Of a stretch of DNA of 64,000 bases, positions 1 to 15,830 are shown piece after piece. Numbering within the stretch: the stretch's first letter is position 1; each line of letters starts with the position of its first letter. The stretch covers positions 1 to 64,000 of the forward strand of contig NZ_FNIC01000006.1 of NCBI RefSeq assembly GCF_900103935.1, in the 5' to 3' direction. The stretch comes from Nocardioides szechwanensis. GTDB taxonomy: Bacteria; Actinomycetota; Actinomycetes; Propionibacteriales; Nocardioidaceae. The translations under genes were made by a program, and so were the position numbers. The notes beneath the pieces were generated by a model. The model worked only from the letters and a program-made list of their open reading frames with translations, had not been told where the DNA came from and made no database searches.

Positions 1-209
1 AACTTTCCACACCCATCCCATGCAGGAGAGTGTCGTATCAGGTATTAGACCCCGTTTCCGAAGCTTATCCCCAAGTGGAGGGCAGATTACTCACGTGTTA
101 CTCACCCGTTCGCCGCTCGTGTACCCCCGAAAGGGCCTTACCGCTCGACTTGCATGTGTTAAGCACGCCGCCAGCGTTCGTCCTGAGCCAGGATCAAACT
201 CTCCGTAGA
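1..209 (-). rRNA. rrs: 16S ribosomal RNA, 5' part only (cut by window start)
   Basis: The complement reads as the conserved 5' region of bacterial 16S rRNA. The universal AGAGTTTGATCCTGGCTCAG site is at 202-183 on the minus strand, followed by the conserved GACGAACGCTGGCGGCGTGC region and the actinobacterial stretch around the first variable region. By analogy with E. coli numbering the mature 5' end lies near 209. Only about 210 of roughly 1,500 bases are present; the rest lies beyond base 1. The gene is on the same strand as the arginine operon. Confidence 0.98.
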
Positions 210-442
210 AAATTCCATCACTGACAAGAACAAAACTGACAATTGCCAGAATCATTAATGCCGAAAAAACAACCCAAACATCCAAAGATGAGGGCATACA
301 AACTAATTCATCGACTATGACACACTGTTGAGTTCTCAAAAATCAGACACACACCTGACAGGCACCATTGCTGGTGTGCCTGGGGCTGGTCGCACCTCGT
401 CACGTGGCCCTTGCGGGCCCGCTTGGGGCAACCCGGAGAACA
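210..442 (-). promoter_or_regulatory. rRNA operon leader with boxA-like antitermination element; no protein gene
   Basis: This gap between the glycosylase gene and 16S is strikingly AT-rich from about 210 to 350, unlike the GC-rich surroundings, as is usual for rRNA leaders. On the minus strand 345-322 reads TTTGAGAACTCAACAGTGTG, a sequence widely conserved in actinobacterial 16S leaders next to the boxA antitermination signal. I could not fix a -10/-35 pair with confidence. A short GGCCC-TTGC-GGGCC hairpin near 403-419 is the only terminator-like structure between the upstream gene and the rRNA. Confidence 0.7.
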
Positions 443-4450
<4,008 letters not shown>

Positions 4451-4458
<8 letters not shown>

Positions 4459-5386
4459 GCGAGTCTCCCGCCGCTCCGACGAGGAAGGTCAGGATCGCCT
4501 TCTGTGCGTGGCGGCGGTTCTCGGCCTCGTCCCACACGACGCTCTGCGGACCGTCGATCACCTCGGCGGCGATCTCCTTGCCGCGGTAGGCCGGCAGGCA
4601 GTGCATCACGATCGCGTCGGGCTTGGCGTGGGCGAGCAGCTCGGGGGTGACCGACCAGGCGGCGAAGACCTCGGCGCGCGAGGTCGCCTCGTCCTCCTTG
4701 CCCATCGACACCCAGGTGTCGGTCACGACCACGTCGGCACCGGTCACGGCCGCGACCGGGTCGGGCTCGTCGGACACCGACCCGCCGGCGTACGACGTGA
4801 TGTCGGCGGCGCGGCGGAACATCTCCGCCGACGGGACGTAGCCCTCGGGCCCGCTGACGATGACGTGCATGCCCGCGGTGGCGCCGGCGAGCAGCCAGGA
4901 GTTGCCCATGTTGCAGGCGGCGTCGCCGACGAAGGCGACGCGCAGCCCGGCGAGCTCGCCCTTGTGCTCCTGCACGGTGAGCAGGTCGGCGAGCAGCTGG
5001 CAGGGGTGGAAGTCGTCGGTCAGCGCGTTGACCACGGGGACGCCGGCGTGCTCGGCCATCTCCTCGAGAGCGGTCTGGGCGAACGTGCGCCACACGATCG
5101 CGGAGGCCTGGCGGCCGAGCACCTTGGCGACGTCGGAGACCGACTCACGCACGCCGATCCCGGCGAGGGTCCCGTCGACGAGCATCGGGTAGCCGCCAAG
5201 CTCTGCGATGCCGGCCGCGAACGACGCCTGCGTGCGCAGAGTCGGCTTGTCGAAGATCATCGCGACGGTGCGCGGGCCGCCCAGCGACTTGGCGTCGTAC
5301 GGCGCGGCCTTGAGGTCGGCGGCCAGCCGCAGCACCTGCGCCTGCTCGTCGGGACGCAGGTCGTCGTCAGCGAGGAAGTGCCTCAT
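4451..5386 (-). CDS. argF: Ornithine carbamoyltransferase
   Basis: Transfers the carbamoyl group from carbamoyl phosphate to ornithine, giving citrulline. It is 311 aa, typical. The ATG at 5386 lies in an ATGA overlap with argD. Supporting motifs are IVWRTF, the ornithine region [10 protein letters not shown] (HPCQ at 127-130) and MHCLPAYRG. The carbamoyl-phosphate loop reads [10 protein letters not shown] (T49-Q53) instead of the usual STRTR. The pyrB product in this same window keeps STRTR, so the change is real and not a reading error of the family. It is probably still active, given the rest of the site. Confidence 0.96.
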
Positions 5387-6573
5387 GACTGGCCCTCGAA
5401 CGCCTCGTCGAGGATCGCCGGCCACGCCGTGAGGAAGGCCTCGGCGTCGTCCTGGGTGAGCACGAGCGGCGGCGCGAGCCGGATGCGGTGCGGTGTCGGG
5501 TTGTTGATGATGAACCCGTGTGCGAGCGCGCCCGCCGTGACCGCGGCCGAGACCTCGGCCGCGAGGTCCAGCCCGATCAGCAGCCCCTCGCCGCGGACCT
5601 CGGTGACCCGCGGGTCGGCCGCGAGGCCGTCGCGCAGCTTCTGGCCGAGGGCCGTGACGTGCTCGAGGAGACCGTCGGTCTCGATGGTGCCGATGACCGC
5701 GAGCGCCGCGGCGCAGGCGACCGGGTTGCCGCCGAAGGTAGTGCCGTGGTTGCCCGGCTCGAGCAGCGTGCCGGACTCCCCCACCCCGATGCAGGCGCCG
5801 ATCGGGATGCCCCCGGCCAGGCCCTTGGCGACGGTGACGATGTCGGGCGTGACGCCCGCCGAGTGGTGGGCGAACCAGCGGCCGGTGCGACCGAGGCCGG
5901 TCTGGATCTCGTCGAGCCACAGCAGCGCGCCGTGCTCGTCGGCGATCGTGCGGGCCGCGGCCAGGTAGCCCTTGGGCGGCGTGACGACGCCGGCCTCGCC
6001 CTGCATCGGCTCGAGCAGGATCGCGGCCGTGCGGTCGGTGACGGCCGCGGCGAGCGCCTCGGCGTCGCCGTAGGGCACGAACGTGACGTCGCCGGGCAGC
6101 GGCTCGAACGGGGCGCGGTAGGCCTCCTTCGAGGTGAGCGCGAGCGCGCCCATGGTGCGTCCGTGGAAGCCGCCCTGCGCCGCGACCACGTGAGTGCGGC
6201 CGGTGCGGCGGGTCAGCTTGAACGCGGCCTCGTTGGCCTCGGCGCCGGAGTTGGTGAAGAAGACCTTGCCCGGGCCGGCGTCCAGCAACGCGAGGAGCTT
6301 CTCCGCGAGCCGGACCTGCGGCTCGCTGGCGAAGAAGTTGGAGATGTGGCCGAGCGTGCCCAGCTGCGCGGTGACCGCCTCGACCAGTGCCGGGTGGGCG
6401 TGGCCGAGCGCGTTGACCGCGATGCCGCCGAGCAGGTCGACGTACTCCTTGCCGTCGGTGTCCCAGACGTGGGCGCCGGCGCCGCGGGTGAGGACCAGCT
6501 TGGGCTGTCCGAAGGTGTTCATCAGCGAGTCGGCGTAGCGCTCGCCCCAGGTGTGCTCTTGGGTGTCGGTCAT
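5383..6573 (-). CDS. argD: Acetylornithine aminotransferase
   Basis: PLP-dependent class III transaminase converting N-acetylglutamate semialdehyde to N-acetylornithine. It is 396 aa. The PLP lysine lies in [14 protein letters not shown], and the aspartate in [15 protein letters not shown] binds the pyridine nitrogen. [12 protein letters not shown] and [11 protein letters not shown] are also family motifs. The start ATG at 6573 is in an ATGA overlap with argB; longer upstream frames are shadows. It might also serve lysine synthesis (DapC activity), as in other actinobacteria, but nothing here shows that. Confidence 0.97.
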   Translation of the reverse strand: MTDTQEHTWGERYADSLMNTFGQPKLVLTRGAGAHVWDTDGKEYVDLLGGIAVNALGHAHPALVEAVTAQLGTLGHISNFFASEPQVRLAEKLLALLDAGPGKVFFTNSGAEANEAAFKLTRRTGRTHVVAAQGGFHGRTMGALALTSKEAYRAPFEPLPGDVTFVPYGDAEALAAAVTDRTAAILLEPMQGEAGVVTPPKGYLAAARTIADEHGALLWLDEIQTGLGRTGRWFAHHSAGVTPDIVTVAKGLAGGIPIGACIGVGESGTLLEPGNHGTTFGGNPVACAAALAVIGTIETDGLLEHVTALGQKLRDGLAADPRVTEVRGEGLLIGLDLAAEVSAAVTAGALAHGFIINNPTPHRIRLAPPLVLTQDDAEAFLTAWPAILDEAFEGQS

Positions 6574-7493
6574 GACGGGGTGTCCCTCGCCTTCCGCGTC
6601 TTCGTCTCCACGCCGGGCAGGACCTGCGTGCCGACGCCCTCGTTGGTGAAGAGCTCGAGGAGTACGGCGTGGAGCTGGCGTCCGTCGACGACGGTCGCGC
6701 GCGGCACCCCGCCCTGGACGGCCTGCAGGCAGGCGCCCATCTTGGGGACCATCCCGCTGGCCAGGCTCGGCATCAGCTCGGCCAGCGACTCGGGGTTTAT
6801 CTCGCCGATCACGTCGTCGGAGCTGGGCCAGTCGAGGTAGAGACCCTCGACGTCGGTCAGCACCAGCAGCTTCTCGGCCTTGAGCGCGACCGCGAGGGCG
6901 GCGGCGGCCAGGTCGGCGTTGACGTTGTGGACCTGGCCGTCGACGTCGGGCGCGACGCTGGAGACGACCGGGATCCGGCCGGCCTCGATCAGGTCGAGCA
7001 CGGACTCGGGGCGCACGTGGGCGACCTCGCCGACCAGTCCGAGGTCGACCTCCTCGCCGTCGACGATGGTGTTGGTCTGCTCGGCGGTGAACAGGCCGGC
7101 GTCCTCGCCGGAGAGGCCGACGGCGAGCGGGCCGTGCTCGTTGATCAGGCCGACCAGCTCGCGCTGGACCTGCCCGACGAGCACCATCCGCACGACCTCC
7201 ATGGCCTCGGGGGTGGTGACGCGCAGGCCGCCCTTGAACTCCGACTCGATGCCGAGCTTGTCGAGCATCCGGGAGATCTGTGGGCCGCCGCCGTGCACCA
7301 CGACCGGCTTGAAGCCGGCGAAGCGCAGGAACGCGATGTCCTCGGCGAACGCGCGCTTGAGGTTGTCGTCGGTCATGGCGTTGCCGCCGTACTTCACCAC
7401 CACGATCTTGCCGTGGTAGCGCTTGAGCCACGGAAGGGCGTTGGCCAGGACCTCGGCCTTGGCAGGGTCGGGCTTGCCGGGTGTCTGGGTCAT
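6570..7493 (-). CDS. argB: Acetylglutamate kinase
   Basis: Phosphorylates N-acetylglutamate, usually the arginine-inhibited step when ArgJ recycles acetyl groups. It is 307 aa of the amino acid kinase fold. VVKYGGNAM supplies the phosphate-binding lysine and glycines, [11 protein letters not shown] binds the substrate, and [11 protein letters not shown] carries the C-terminal lysine. The N-terminal extension before VVKYGG is of the length seen in hexameric, arginine-sensitive forms. It overlaps argJ and argD by four bases each. Confidence 0.98.
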   Translation of the reverse strand: MTQTPGKPDPAKAEVLANALPWLKRYHGKIVVVKYGGNAMTDDNLKRAFAEDIAFLRFAGFKPVVVHGGGPQISRMLDKLGIESEFKGGLRVTTPEAMEVVRMVLVGQVQRELVGLINEHGPLAVGLSGEDAGLFTAEQTNTIVDGEEVDLGLVGEVAHVRPESVLDLIEAGRIPVVSSVAPDVDGQVHNVNADLAAAALAVALKAEKLLVLTDVEGLYLDWPSSDDVIGEINPESLAELMPSLASGMVPKMGACLQAVQGGVPRATVVDGRQLHAVLLELFTNEGVGTQVLPGVETKTRKARDTPS

Positions 7494-8637
7494 GAGCTGT
7501 AGGCACTGTTCTCGTGGACGTACGCGTGGGTGAGGTCGTTGGTCCAGACGGTCGCGCGGGCGTCGCCGGACTTGAGGTCGATGGTCACGCTGACCTCGCG
7601 GGGCTTGAGGTCGACCAGCGCCGGGTCGGCGTCCGGCGTGGAGCTGCGGCAGACCCAGACACCGTTCATCGCGACGTCGAGGTCGGCCGGGTCGAACGCG
7701 GCCTGGGTGGTGCCGATGCTGGCCAGGACGCGACCCCAGTTGGGGTCGTTGCCGAAGACCGCGGCCTTGAACAGGTTGCTGCGGGCGACGCTGCGGCCCG
7801 CCTCGACGGCGTCGTCCTCACTGGCCGCGTTGAGCACCGTGATCGCGATCTCGTGGTCGGCGCCCTCGGCGTCGCGCAGCAGCTGCATCGCGAGGTCGGT
7901 GCAGGCCTGCGTCAGCGCGTCGGTGAAGTCGGGCAGCGTCGGCGTGATCCCGCTGGCGCCGCTGGCCATCACGGTGACGGTGTCGTTGGTGGACATGCAA
8001 CCGTCGGAGTCGAGCCGGTCGAAGCTGACCCGGGTCGCGGCGCGCAGCGCCTGGTCGAGGTCGGCGGCGGGCACGACGGCGTCGGTGGTGAGGATGACCA
8101 GCATGGTCGCGAGCTGGGGCGCGAGCATCCCGGCGCCCTTGGCCATGCCGCCGATCGACCAGCCGGCGCCCTCGACGACGACCTGCTTGCTCACCGAGTC
8201 GGTGGTCATGATCGCGGTCGCCGCGTCTGCCCCGCCGTCGCCGGACAGGGCGGCGTACGCCGTGTCGACGCCGGCGAGCAGGTGGTCGCGGTCGTTGGCG
8301 AGGCCGATCAGCCCCGTGGAGCAGACCACGACGTCGCCGGGGGCGACGCCGAGCACGGAGCCGACCTTCTCGGCCACCGCATGGGTGGTCTGGAAACCGT
8401 CGGGGCCGGTGTAGCAGTTGGCACCGCCGGAGTTGAGGACGACCGCGCGCACGACGCCGTCCTTGACCACCTCCTGGCTCCACAGGATCGGGTTGGCCTT
8501 GCAGCGGTTGGCGGTGAAGACGCTCGCGGAGTCGAAGGCGGGCCCGTCGTTGACGACGAGCGCGAGGTCCTTGGCTCCTGTGGACTTCAGGCCGGCGGGG
8601 ATGCCCGCGGCCCGGAAGCCTGCGGGGGTGGTGACGG

Positions 8638-8641
<4 letters not shown>
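7490..8641 (-). CDS. argJ: Bifunctional ornithine acetyltransferase / N-acetylglutamate synthase
   Basis: Recycles the acetyl group from N-acetylornithine to glutamate and may also make N-acetylglutamate from acetyl-CoA. It is 383 aa from ATG 8641. The precursor cuts itself at the Ala-Thr bond of QLATMLV, inside [20 protein letters not shown]; the freed Thr is the nucleophile of the beta chain. [10 protein letters not shown] and NDPNWGR are also conserved. Its presence means the cluster uses the cyclic acetyl pathway and needs no ArgE deacetylase. Confidence 0.97.
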
Positions 8642-10245
<1,604 letters not shown>

Positions 10246-10252
10246 CCCGAAC

Positions 10253-11059
10253 ATGCCTCCAGCCATGACGCGACTCGCCTTCCCGGACTACCTCGAGCAC
10301 CTCCGCAGCGACTCCGCGCGCTTCCGCGACGTGCTGGCCGACTGCGACCCGGCCGCGCGGGTGCCGGCCTGCCCCGACTGGGACGCCGCCGACCTGCTGT
10401 GGCACCTCGCGGGCGTGCAGTGGTTCTGGGCGTCGGTCATCCGCAAGCGCCCGGCCGGGCCCGGCGAGGACGACCCCGGCCCCGACCGTCCGGGCTCCTA
10501 CCCGGCGCTGCTGGCGTTCTTCGACGAGTGCGCAGCCAGCCTGGTCGCCCAGCTGGAGGCGGCCGACCCGACCGAGCCGGCGTGGTCCTGGGCTCCCGAG
10601 CAGACCGTCGGCTTCACCTTCCGGCGCCAGGCGCACGAGGCGCTCATCCACCGGCTCGACGCCGAGCAGACCGCCGGCGAGGTCACCGGTCTCGACCCGC
10701 GGCTGGCCGCTGACGGGGTCGCCGAGCTGATGGACGTGATGTACGGCGGCGAGGCACCCGAGTGGGGCCGCACCGAGATGGGCGAGGAGCTGGTCGAGAT
10801 CCAGATGACCGACGTCGAGCAGTCGCTCTTCGTCCGCCCCGGGATGTTCTTCGGCACCGATCCCGACTCCGGGAAGAACTACGACGGCCCGCACCTGCTG
10901 CTGGCCGAGCCGGGCGACGCCGCTGCCGTCGTACGAGGTAAGGCGGCCGACCTCGACGCCTGGCTCTGGAAGCGGCGCGACGACTCGGGCATCGAGGTGA
11001 GCGGCGACCGCCGGGTCTACGACGCCATGATCAGCGCGGTCAGCGAGCCTCTCACCTGA
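10253..11059 (+). CDS. Maleylpyruvate isomerase-family, mycothiol-dependent enzyme (DinB-like)
   Basis: 268 aa. The N-terminal half is the MDMPI_N/DinB-like four-helix bundle: the aligned CPDWDAADLLWHLAGVQWFW segment carries the conserved His-bearing helix, and RRQAHEALIHRLDAE carries further potential metal-binding His residues. The C-terminal half (about 180-268) is the MDMPI_C domain. Relatives use mycothiol, the actinobacterial thiol, as cofactor or substrate; the actual substrate is unknown. It diverges from argC across the shared intergenic region. ATG 10265 is a possible later start. Confidence 0.85.
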   Translation: MPPAMTRLAFPDYLEHLRSDSARFRDVLADCDPAARVPACPDWDAADLLWHLAGVQWFWASVIRKRPAGPGEDDPGPDRPGSYPALLAFFDECAASLVAQLEAADPTEPAWSWAPEQTVGFTFRRQAHEALIHRLDAEQTAGEVTGLDPRLAADGVAELMDVMYGGEAPEWGRTEMGEELVEIQMTDVEQSLFVRPGMFFGTDPDSGKNYDGPHLLLAEPGDAAAVVRGKAADLDAWLWKRRDDSGIEVSGDRRVYDAMISAVSEPLT

Positions 11060-11089
11060 CCGTGTGGCGCCGGGGTGCAGGATCGGGGC

Positions 11090-12145
11090 ATGACCACACC
11101 ACCGCCCTACCGCGCCGCCGATGACCGCTACGACTCCCACGCCTACCGGCGCTGCGGGCGCTCCGGGCTGAAGCTGCCGGCAGTCTCCCTCGGGCTGTGG
11201 CACAACTTCGGCGACGACAAGCCGGTCGAGACCCAGCGCGCGATCCTGCGCCGGGCGTTCGACCGCGGGGTCACGCACTTCGACCTGGCCAACAACTACG
11301 GTCCGCCGTACGGCTCGGCCGAGACCAACTTCGGCAGGATCTTCGCCGACGACTTCCGGCCCTACCGCGACGAGCTGGTGATCTCCACCAAGGCCGGCTA
11401 CGACATGTGGCCGGGGCCGTACGGCGAGTGGGGGTCGCGCAAGTACCTCCTCGGCTCCCTCGACCAGAGCCTGGCCCGGATGGGGCTGGACCACGTCGAC
11501 ATCTTCTACAGCCACCGGTTCGACCCCGAGACCCCGCTGGAGGAGACGATGGGCGCCCTGGCGACCGCCGTGCAGTCCGGACGGGCGACCTACGCCGGGA
11601 TTTCCTCCTACTCTGCCGAGCGGACCCGCGAGGCGGCCGGGCTGCTGCGCGAGATGGGCGTGCCGCTGTTGATCCACCAGCCGTCGTACTCCATGCTCAA
11701 CCGCTGGGTCGAGGAGCCGTCGGACGACGGGGCGTCACTGCTCGACGTGCTCGGCGAGGAGGGCGTGGGCTGCATCGCGTTCTCGCCGCTGGCGCAGGGG
11801 ATGCTGACCGACCGCTACCTCGACGGCATCCCGGAGGGTTCGCGGGCAGCCCAGGGCAAGTCGCTCGACCCCTCGCTGCTGAGTGACGAGGCGGTGGCGC
11901 ACGTCCGCCGGCTCAACGAGATCGCCCAGGGCCGCGGGCAGTCGTTGGCGCAGCTCGCCCTGGCGTGGGTGCTGCGCGACCCGCGGGTGACGTCGGTGCT
12001 GGTCGGGGCCAGCAGCGTGGCCCAGCTCGACGACAACCTCGACGTGCTCGACAACCTCGAGATCAGCGCGTCCGAGCTCGATGCGATCGAGCAGGACGCC
12101 GTCGACTCGGGGATCAACATCTGGTCGGCGTCGTCCGAGACCTGA
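11090..12145 (+). CDS. Aldo/keto reductase, YghZ / glyceraldehyde-3-phosphate reductase-like
   Basis: 351 aa TIM-barrel NADPH reductase. The catalytic tetrad is visible: Asp and Tyr in FDLANNYGPPYGSAETNFG, Lys in VISTKAGYDM, His in FYSHRFDP. The cofactor site is near the C terminus (VLVGASSVAQLDDNL). The YGPPYGSAE signature points to the AKR14/YghZ group, which reduces small aldehydes such as methylglyoxal or L-glyceraldehyde 3-phosphate. It starts 30 bases after the isomerase gene, with the stop 25 bases from the convergent pheT stop. Confidence 0.93.
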   Translation: MTTPPPYRAADDRYDSHAYRRCGRSGLKLPAVSLGLWHNFGDDKPVETQRAILRRAFDRGVTHFDLANNYGPPYGSAETNFGRIFADDFRPYRDELVISTKAGYDMWPGPYGEWGSRKYLLGSLDQSLARMGLDHVDIFYSHRFDPETPLEETMGALATAVQSGRATYAGISSYSAERTREAAGLLREMGVPLLIHQPSYSMLNRWVEEPSDDGASLLDVLGEEGVGCIAFSPLAQGMLTDRYLDGIPEGSRAAQGKSLDPSLLSDEAVAHVRRLNEIAQGRGQSLAQLALAWVLRDPRVTSVLVGASSVAQLDDNLDVLDNLEISASELDAIEQDAVDSGINIWSASSET

Positions 12146-12170
12146 CCTCGTCGCCCGAGCCGCCGACTGG

Positions 12171-14651
12171 TCAGCGCTGAACCGCGCCGCAGCGCTCGGC
12201 GGCCGCGGTTACGGCGGCGTCGCGGGCGGCGCTGGTCTCCTGCTCGGTGAGGGTGCGGTCGGTGGCCCGGAACCGGAGGGCGAAGGCCAACGACTTCTTG
12301 CCCGCGCCGATCTGGTCACCGGTGTAGACGTCGAAGAGCCGGATCGACTCCAGCAGCTCGCCGGCGCCGTGACGCAGGGCGTCCTCGACGTCGGCGACCG
12401 TCGCGGTGGCGTCGACCACGAGGGCGACGTCCTCCTTGGCGAGCGGGTAGGTCGAGAGCTCCGGGCCGGGTACGACGTCGACCGCGCGGCGCATCAGGAA
12501 GTCGAGGTCGACCTCCACCGCGGCGCTGCGCACCGGGAGCCCGAACGCCTTGCACACCGACGGGTGCAGCTCGCCCGCGTGCCCGAGCTCCACGCCGTCG
12601 ACCTCGAAGCGCGCGCACCGACCGGGGTGCCAGGGCGCGCGAGCCGCGGAGCGGACGTCGAGCTGGACGCCGAGCTCGGCGGCGAGACGTCGTACGAGAC
12701 CGATCGCGTCGGCCCAGCCGCTCTCGCGGCCGGAGCCCCACCAGCCGGCCCGCTCGCTCTCGCCCGCCAGCACGAGCGCCAGGAACAGCGGCTGGTGCGG
12801 GATGGCCTCGAACAGCTTGGCCAGCTCGTCGTCGGTCGGGCGCCAGTCGACGCCGTAGATGGGGGCCGCGCCGCGGTCGGCCGGGAAGGCGACCGTGCCG
12901 GTCTCGAACAGTGCGACGCCGGAGGCGCCGCGGCCGAGGTTGCGCGAGGCCGCCTTGAGCAGCCCCGGCAGCAGGGTCGTCGTGTAGGACGGCTCCTCCG
13001 ACGAGATCGGGTTGGCGATGCGCACGGTGTGCCGCAGCGGGTCGTCGGCCGGGAGCCCGAGGGCGTCGAAGGTGGCCTCGCCGACGAACGGGAAGCTCAC
13101 CACCTCGACACAGCCGGCGCCGGCCAGCAGGCGTCCGACCCGTCGGCGCAGCCGCTGCTCGCGGGTGAGCCCGCGACCGGCCGCCTCGCGCGGCAGGATC
13201 GACGGCACCTGGTCGTAGCCCACGACCCGCGCGACCTCCTCGACCAGGTCGTAGGGGTCGGTGACGTCAGGGCGCCAGGTCGCCGGGGTGACCGTGAGCC
13301 GGTCGCCGGTGGCCTCGACGACGCAGCCGACGGCCTCGAGGTGGGCGACCGTCGTGGCGGCCTCGATCGGCATGCCGGTGATCCGGGCCGGAAGGTCGGC
13401 GTCGATCTCGATCGTCGGCGGGGTCGGTGCGATCCCGACCAGGGTGGCGCCGGGCTCCACCGTCCCGCCGCCGTACGTCGTCAGCAGCTCGGCGACCCGG
13501 TCGGCGGCGATGGCCGGCAGCTGCGGGTCGACACCGCGCTCGTTGCGCTTGCCGGCCTCGGAGGACAGCTTGTGCCGCTTGCCGGTGCGGAACATGGAGA
13601 CGGCGTCCCAGTGGGCGGCCTCGATCACCACGTGAGTAGTGGTCTCGGACAGCTCGGTGGTCGCGCCGCCCATGACCCCGGCCAGACCGACCGGGCCGGA
13701 GCCGTCGACGATCACGAGGTCCTCGACGGACAGGGTGCGGCGGGCTCCGTCGAGCGTGGTGAGCTGCTCGCCCTCGGTGGCGCGGCGCACGTAGATCGCG
13801 CCGTCGAGCTTGTCGCCGTCGTAGCCGTGGATGGGCTGGCCGAGCTCGAGCATGACGTAGTTGGTGACGTCGACCCCGAGCGAGATCGGCCGCATCCCGG
13901 CGAGCTGGATGCGTCGCGCCATCCAGCCGGGGGTCGGCGCGGTGGGGTCGAAGCCGGTCACCCGGCGAGCGGCGAAGACCGGGCAACCGGACGGGTCGTC
14001 GATGATCACGGGGTAGCCGTCGGCGTCGGGCTCGGGGACCTGGCGCTCGGCGGGGTCGTGGAACGGCACGGCGTACGCGAGCGAGGCCTCACGGGCGATG
14101 CCGCGCAGGGACAGCGCGTAGGCCCGGTCGGGGTTGATCTCGAACTCGATGACCTCTTCGGTCAGACCGAGCACCGCGAACGCGTCGTCGCCAGGGCTGG
14201 CGGCGTCGGCGGGCAGCACGATGATGCCGTCGTGGTCCTCACCGAGGCCCAGCTCGGCGGCCGAGCAGATCATCCCCGCGGAGACGTGGCCGTAGGTCTT
14301 GCGGGCGGCGATGTGGAAGTCGCCCGGGAGCACCGCACCAGGGAGCACGACGACGACGAGGTCACCGGGGGCGAAGTTGTGGGCGCCGCAGACGATGCCC
14401 TGGGGCTCACCGGTCCCGTTGGCGTCGGCGACGTCGACGGTGCACCAGTTGATGGTCTTGCCGTTCTTCTGCGGCTCGGGCTCCATCGTCAGCACACGGC
14501 CGACGACGAGCGGACCGGTGATCTGGTCGCCGGGCTTCTCGATCGCCTCGAGCTTGAGCCCGAGGGCGGTGAGCCGGGCAGCGAGCTGCTCGGTGGTGAC
14601 GTCGGCCGGCAGGTCGACGTACTCGCGGATCCAGGAGACGGGGGTCTTCAT
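12171..14651 (-). CDS. pheT: Phenylalanyl-tRNA synthetase beta subunit
   Basis: 826 aa, full length. It starts at MKTPVSWIREYVDL. Residues about 45-150 are the EMAP-like tRNA-binding OB domain, followed by B3/B4 editing (about 210-370), B5, the catalytic-like core and the C-terminal FDX-ACB anticodon-binding domain (last 95 residues). It partners PheS in an alpha2-beta2 enzyme. The ATG is two bases after the pheS stop, so the pair is co-transcribed. Confidence 0.98.
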   Translation of the reverse strand: MKTPVSWIREYVDLPADVTTEQLAARLTALGLKLEAIEKPGDQITGPLVVGRVLTMEPEPQKNGKTINWCTVDVADANGTGEPQGIVCGAHNFAPGDLVVVVLPGAVLPGDFHIAARKTYGHVSAGMICSAAELGLGEDHDGIIVLPADAASPGDDAFAVLGLTEEVIEFEINPDRAYALSLRGIAREASLAYAVPFHDPAERQVPEPDADGYPVIIDDPSGCPVFAARRVTGFDPTAPTPGWMARRIQLAGMRPISLGVDVTNYVMLELGQPIHGYDGDKLDGAIYVRRATEGEQLTTLDGARRTLSVEDLVIVDGSGPVGLAGVMGGATTELSETTTHVVIEAAHWDAVSMFRTGKRHKLSSEAGKRNERGVDPQLPAIAADRVAELLTTYGGGTVEPGATLVGIAPTPPTIEIDADLPARITGMPIEAATTVAHLEAVGCVVEATGDRLTVTPATWRPDVTDPYDLVEEVARVVGYDQVPSILPREAAGRGLTREQRLRRRVGRLLAGAGCVEVVSFPFVGEATFDALGLPADDPLRHTVRIANPISSEEPSYTTTLLPGLLKAASRNLGRGASGVALFETGTVAFPADRGAAPIYGVDWRPTDDELAKLFEAIPHQPLFLALVLAGESERAGWWGSGRESGWADAIGLVRRLAAELGVQLDVRSAARAPWHPGRCARFEVDGVELGHAGELHPSVCKAFGLPVRSAAVEVDLDFLMRRAVDVVPGPELSTYPLAKEDVALVVDATATVADVEDALRHGAGELLESIRLFDVYTGDQIGAGKKSLAFALRFRATDRTLTEQETSAARDAAVTAAAERCGAVQR

Positions 14652-14653
14652 GG

Positions 14654-15766
14654 TCAGAGCTCCGTCCCGAACGCAGTGGTGAAGCGGATGTCGCCCTCGA
14701 ACAGGGCGCGCAGGTCCTCGAGGCCGTGGCGGAACATCAACGTGCGGTCGATGCCCATGCCGAAGGCGAACCCGGAATAGCGCTCGGAGTCGATGCCGCA
14801 GGCGGCCAGCACCCGCGGGTTGACCACGCCGCAGCCGCCCCACTCGATCCAGCCCTCGCCCCGGCAGGTCCGGCAGGACTCGGGACCCGCCCCGTTCAAA
14901 CCGGTGCCGCGACAGACGAAGCAGACCAGGTCGACCTCGGCGCTGGGCTCGGTGAAGGGGAAGAACGACGGCCGGAACCGGGTGGTGATGCCCTCGCCGA
15001 ACATCGAGGTCGCGAAGTGGTCGAGCGTGCCCTTGAGGTGGCCCATGGTGATGCCCTCGTCGACGGCCAGCCCCTCGACCTGGTGGAACATCGGGCTGTG
15101 CGTGGCGTCGTACTCGTCGGTGCGGAAGACCCGACCGGGGCACACGACGTAGATCGGTGGCTGGCGGCTCAGCATGGTGCGGGCCTGGACCGGCGAGGTG
15201 TGGGTGCGCAGCACGACGTGGTCCTCGGCCGGTGCCGTCCAGAACGTGTCCTGCATGGTGCGCGCCGGGTGGTCCGGCCCGAGGTTGAGCGCGTCGAAGT
15301 TGAGCCACTCGGCCTCGATCACCGGACCCTCGGCGACCTCCCAGCCCATGGCCACGAAGATGTCGGCGATCAGCTCCGAGCCGGTCGTGATCGGGTGCCG
15401 GGCGCCGGTGGGGAAGCGGTCGGCCGGGAGGGTGACGTCGACGGTCTCCTCGACCAGCATCCGCTCCTCGCGCTCGGCCTCGAGCACCTCCTGGCGCGCC
15501 GCGAGCGCCTGGCTGACCGCGCCGCGGGCCTGCCCGATCCGCTGGCCGGCCTCCTTGCGCGCCTGCGGCGGCAGGGCACCGATCTCGCGGTTGGCCAGCG
15601 CCAGCGGCGAGCGGTCGCCGGTGTGCTCGATCCGCGCCTGCTTGAGCTGCTCGAGGTCGGTCGCACCGGCGATCGCCGCGAGCGCGGCGTCGCGGGCTGC
15701 CGCGACCTCTTCTGGCTGCAAGGTGCTGACCTCCACGGGGTCGTAGTCGCTGTTGGGTCCGGACAC
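14654..15766 (-). CDS. pheS: Phenylalanyl-tRNA synthetase alpha subunit, with cysteine knuckle
   Basis: 370 aa catalytic subunit charging tRNA-Phe. The coiled-coil N-terminal arm is at about 15-105. Class II motif 2 is [19 protein letters not shown] (214-232) and motif 3 is [13 protein letters not shown] (332-344). An insertion at 282-312 has Cys at 282, 285, 298 and 301 in two CxxC pairs, probably a zinc knuckle that the mycobacterial enzyme lacks. The start is GTG 15766, seven bases after a TAGACT -10 box; longer readings enter a palindrome cluster. Confidence 0.97.
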   Translation of the reverse strand: MSGPNSDYDPVEVSTLQPEEVAAARDAALAAIAGATDLEQLKQARIEHTGDRSPLALANREIGALPPQARKEAGQRIGQARGAVSQALAARQEVLEAEREERMLVEETVDVTLPADRFPTGARHPITTGSELIADIFVAMGWEVAEGPVIEAEWLNFDALNLGPDHPARTMQDTFWTAPAEDHVVLRTHTSPVQARTMLSRQPPIYVVCPGRVFRTDEYDATHSPMFHQVEGLAVDEGITMGHLKGTLDHFATSMFGEGITTRFRPSFFPFTEPSAEVDLVCFVCRGTGLNGAGPESCRTCRGEGWIEWGGCGVVNPRVLAACGIDSERYSGFAFGMGIDRTLMFRHGLEDLRALFEGDIRFTTAFGTEL

Positions 15767-15773
15767 GGGGATG

Positions 15774-15779
15774 AGTCTA
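15774..15779 (-). promoter_or_regulatory. pheST -10 box (leaderless start)
   Basis: On the minus strand TAGACT is followed by CATCCCC and then GTG 15766. The seven-base spacing places transcription start at the start codon, so no leader-peptide attenuator precedes pheST here. No convincing -35 was seen. Confidence 0.65.
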
Positions 15780-15830
15780 GGAAGGTCACTCTCCGCTGCG
15801 CGAACGGGTTGTCCCCCGGCAGCGCGGGCG

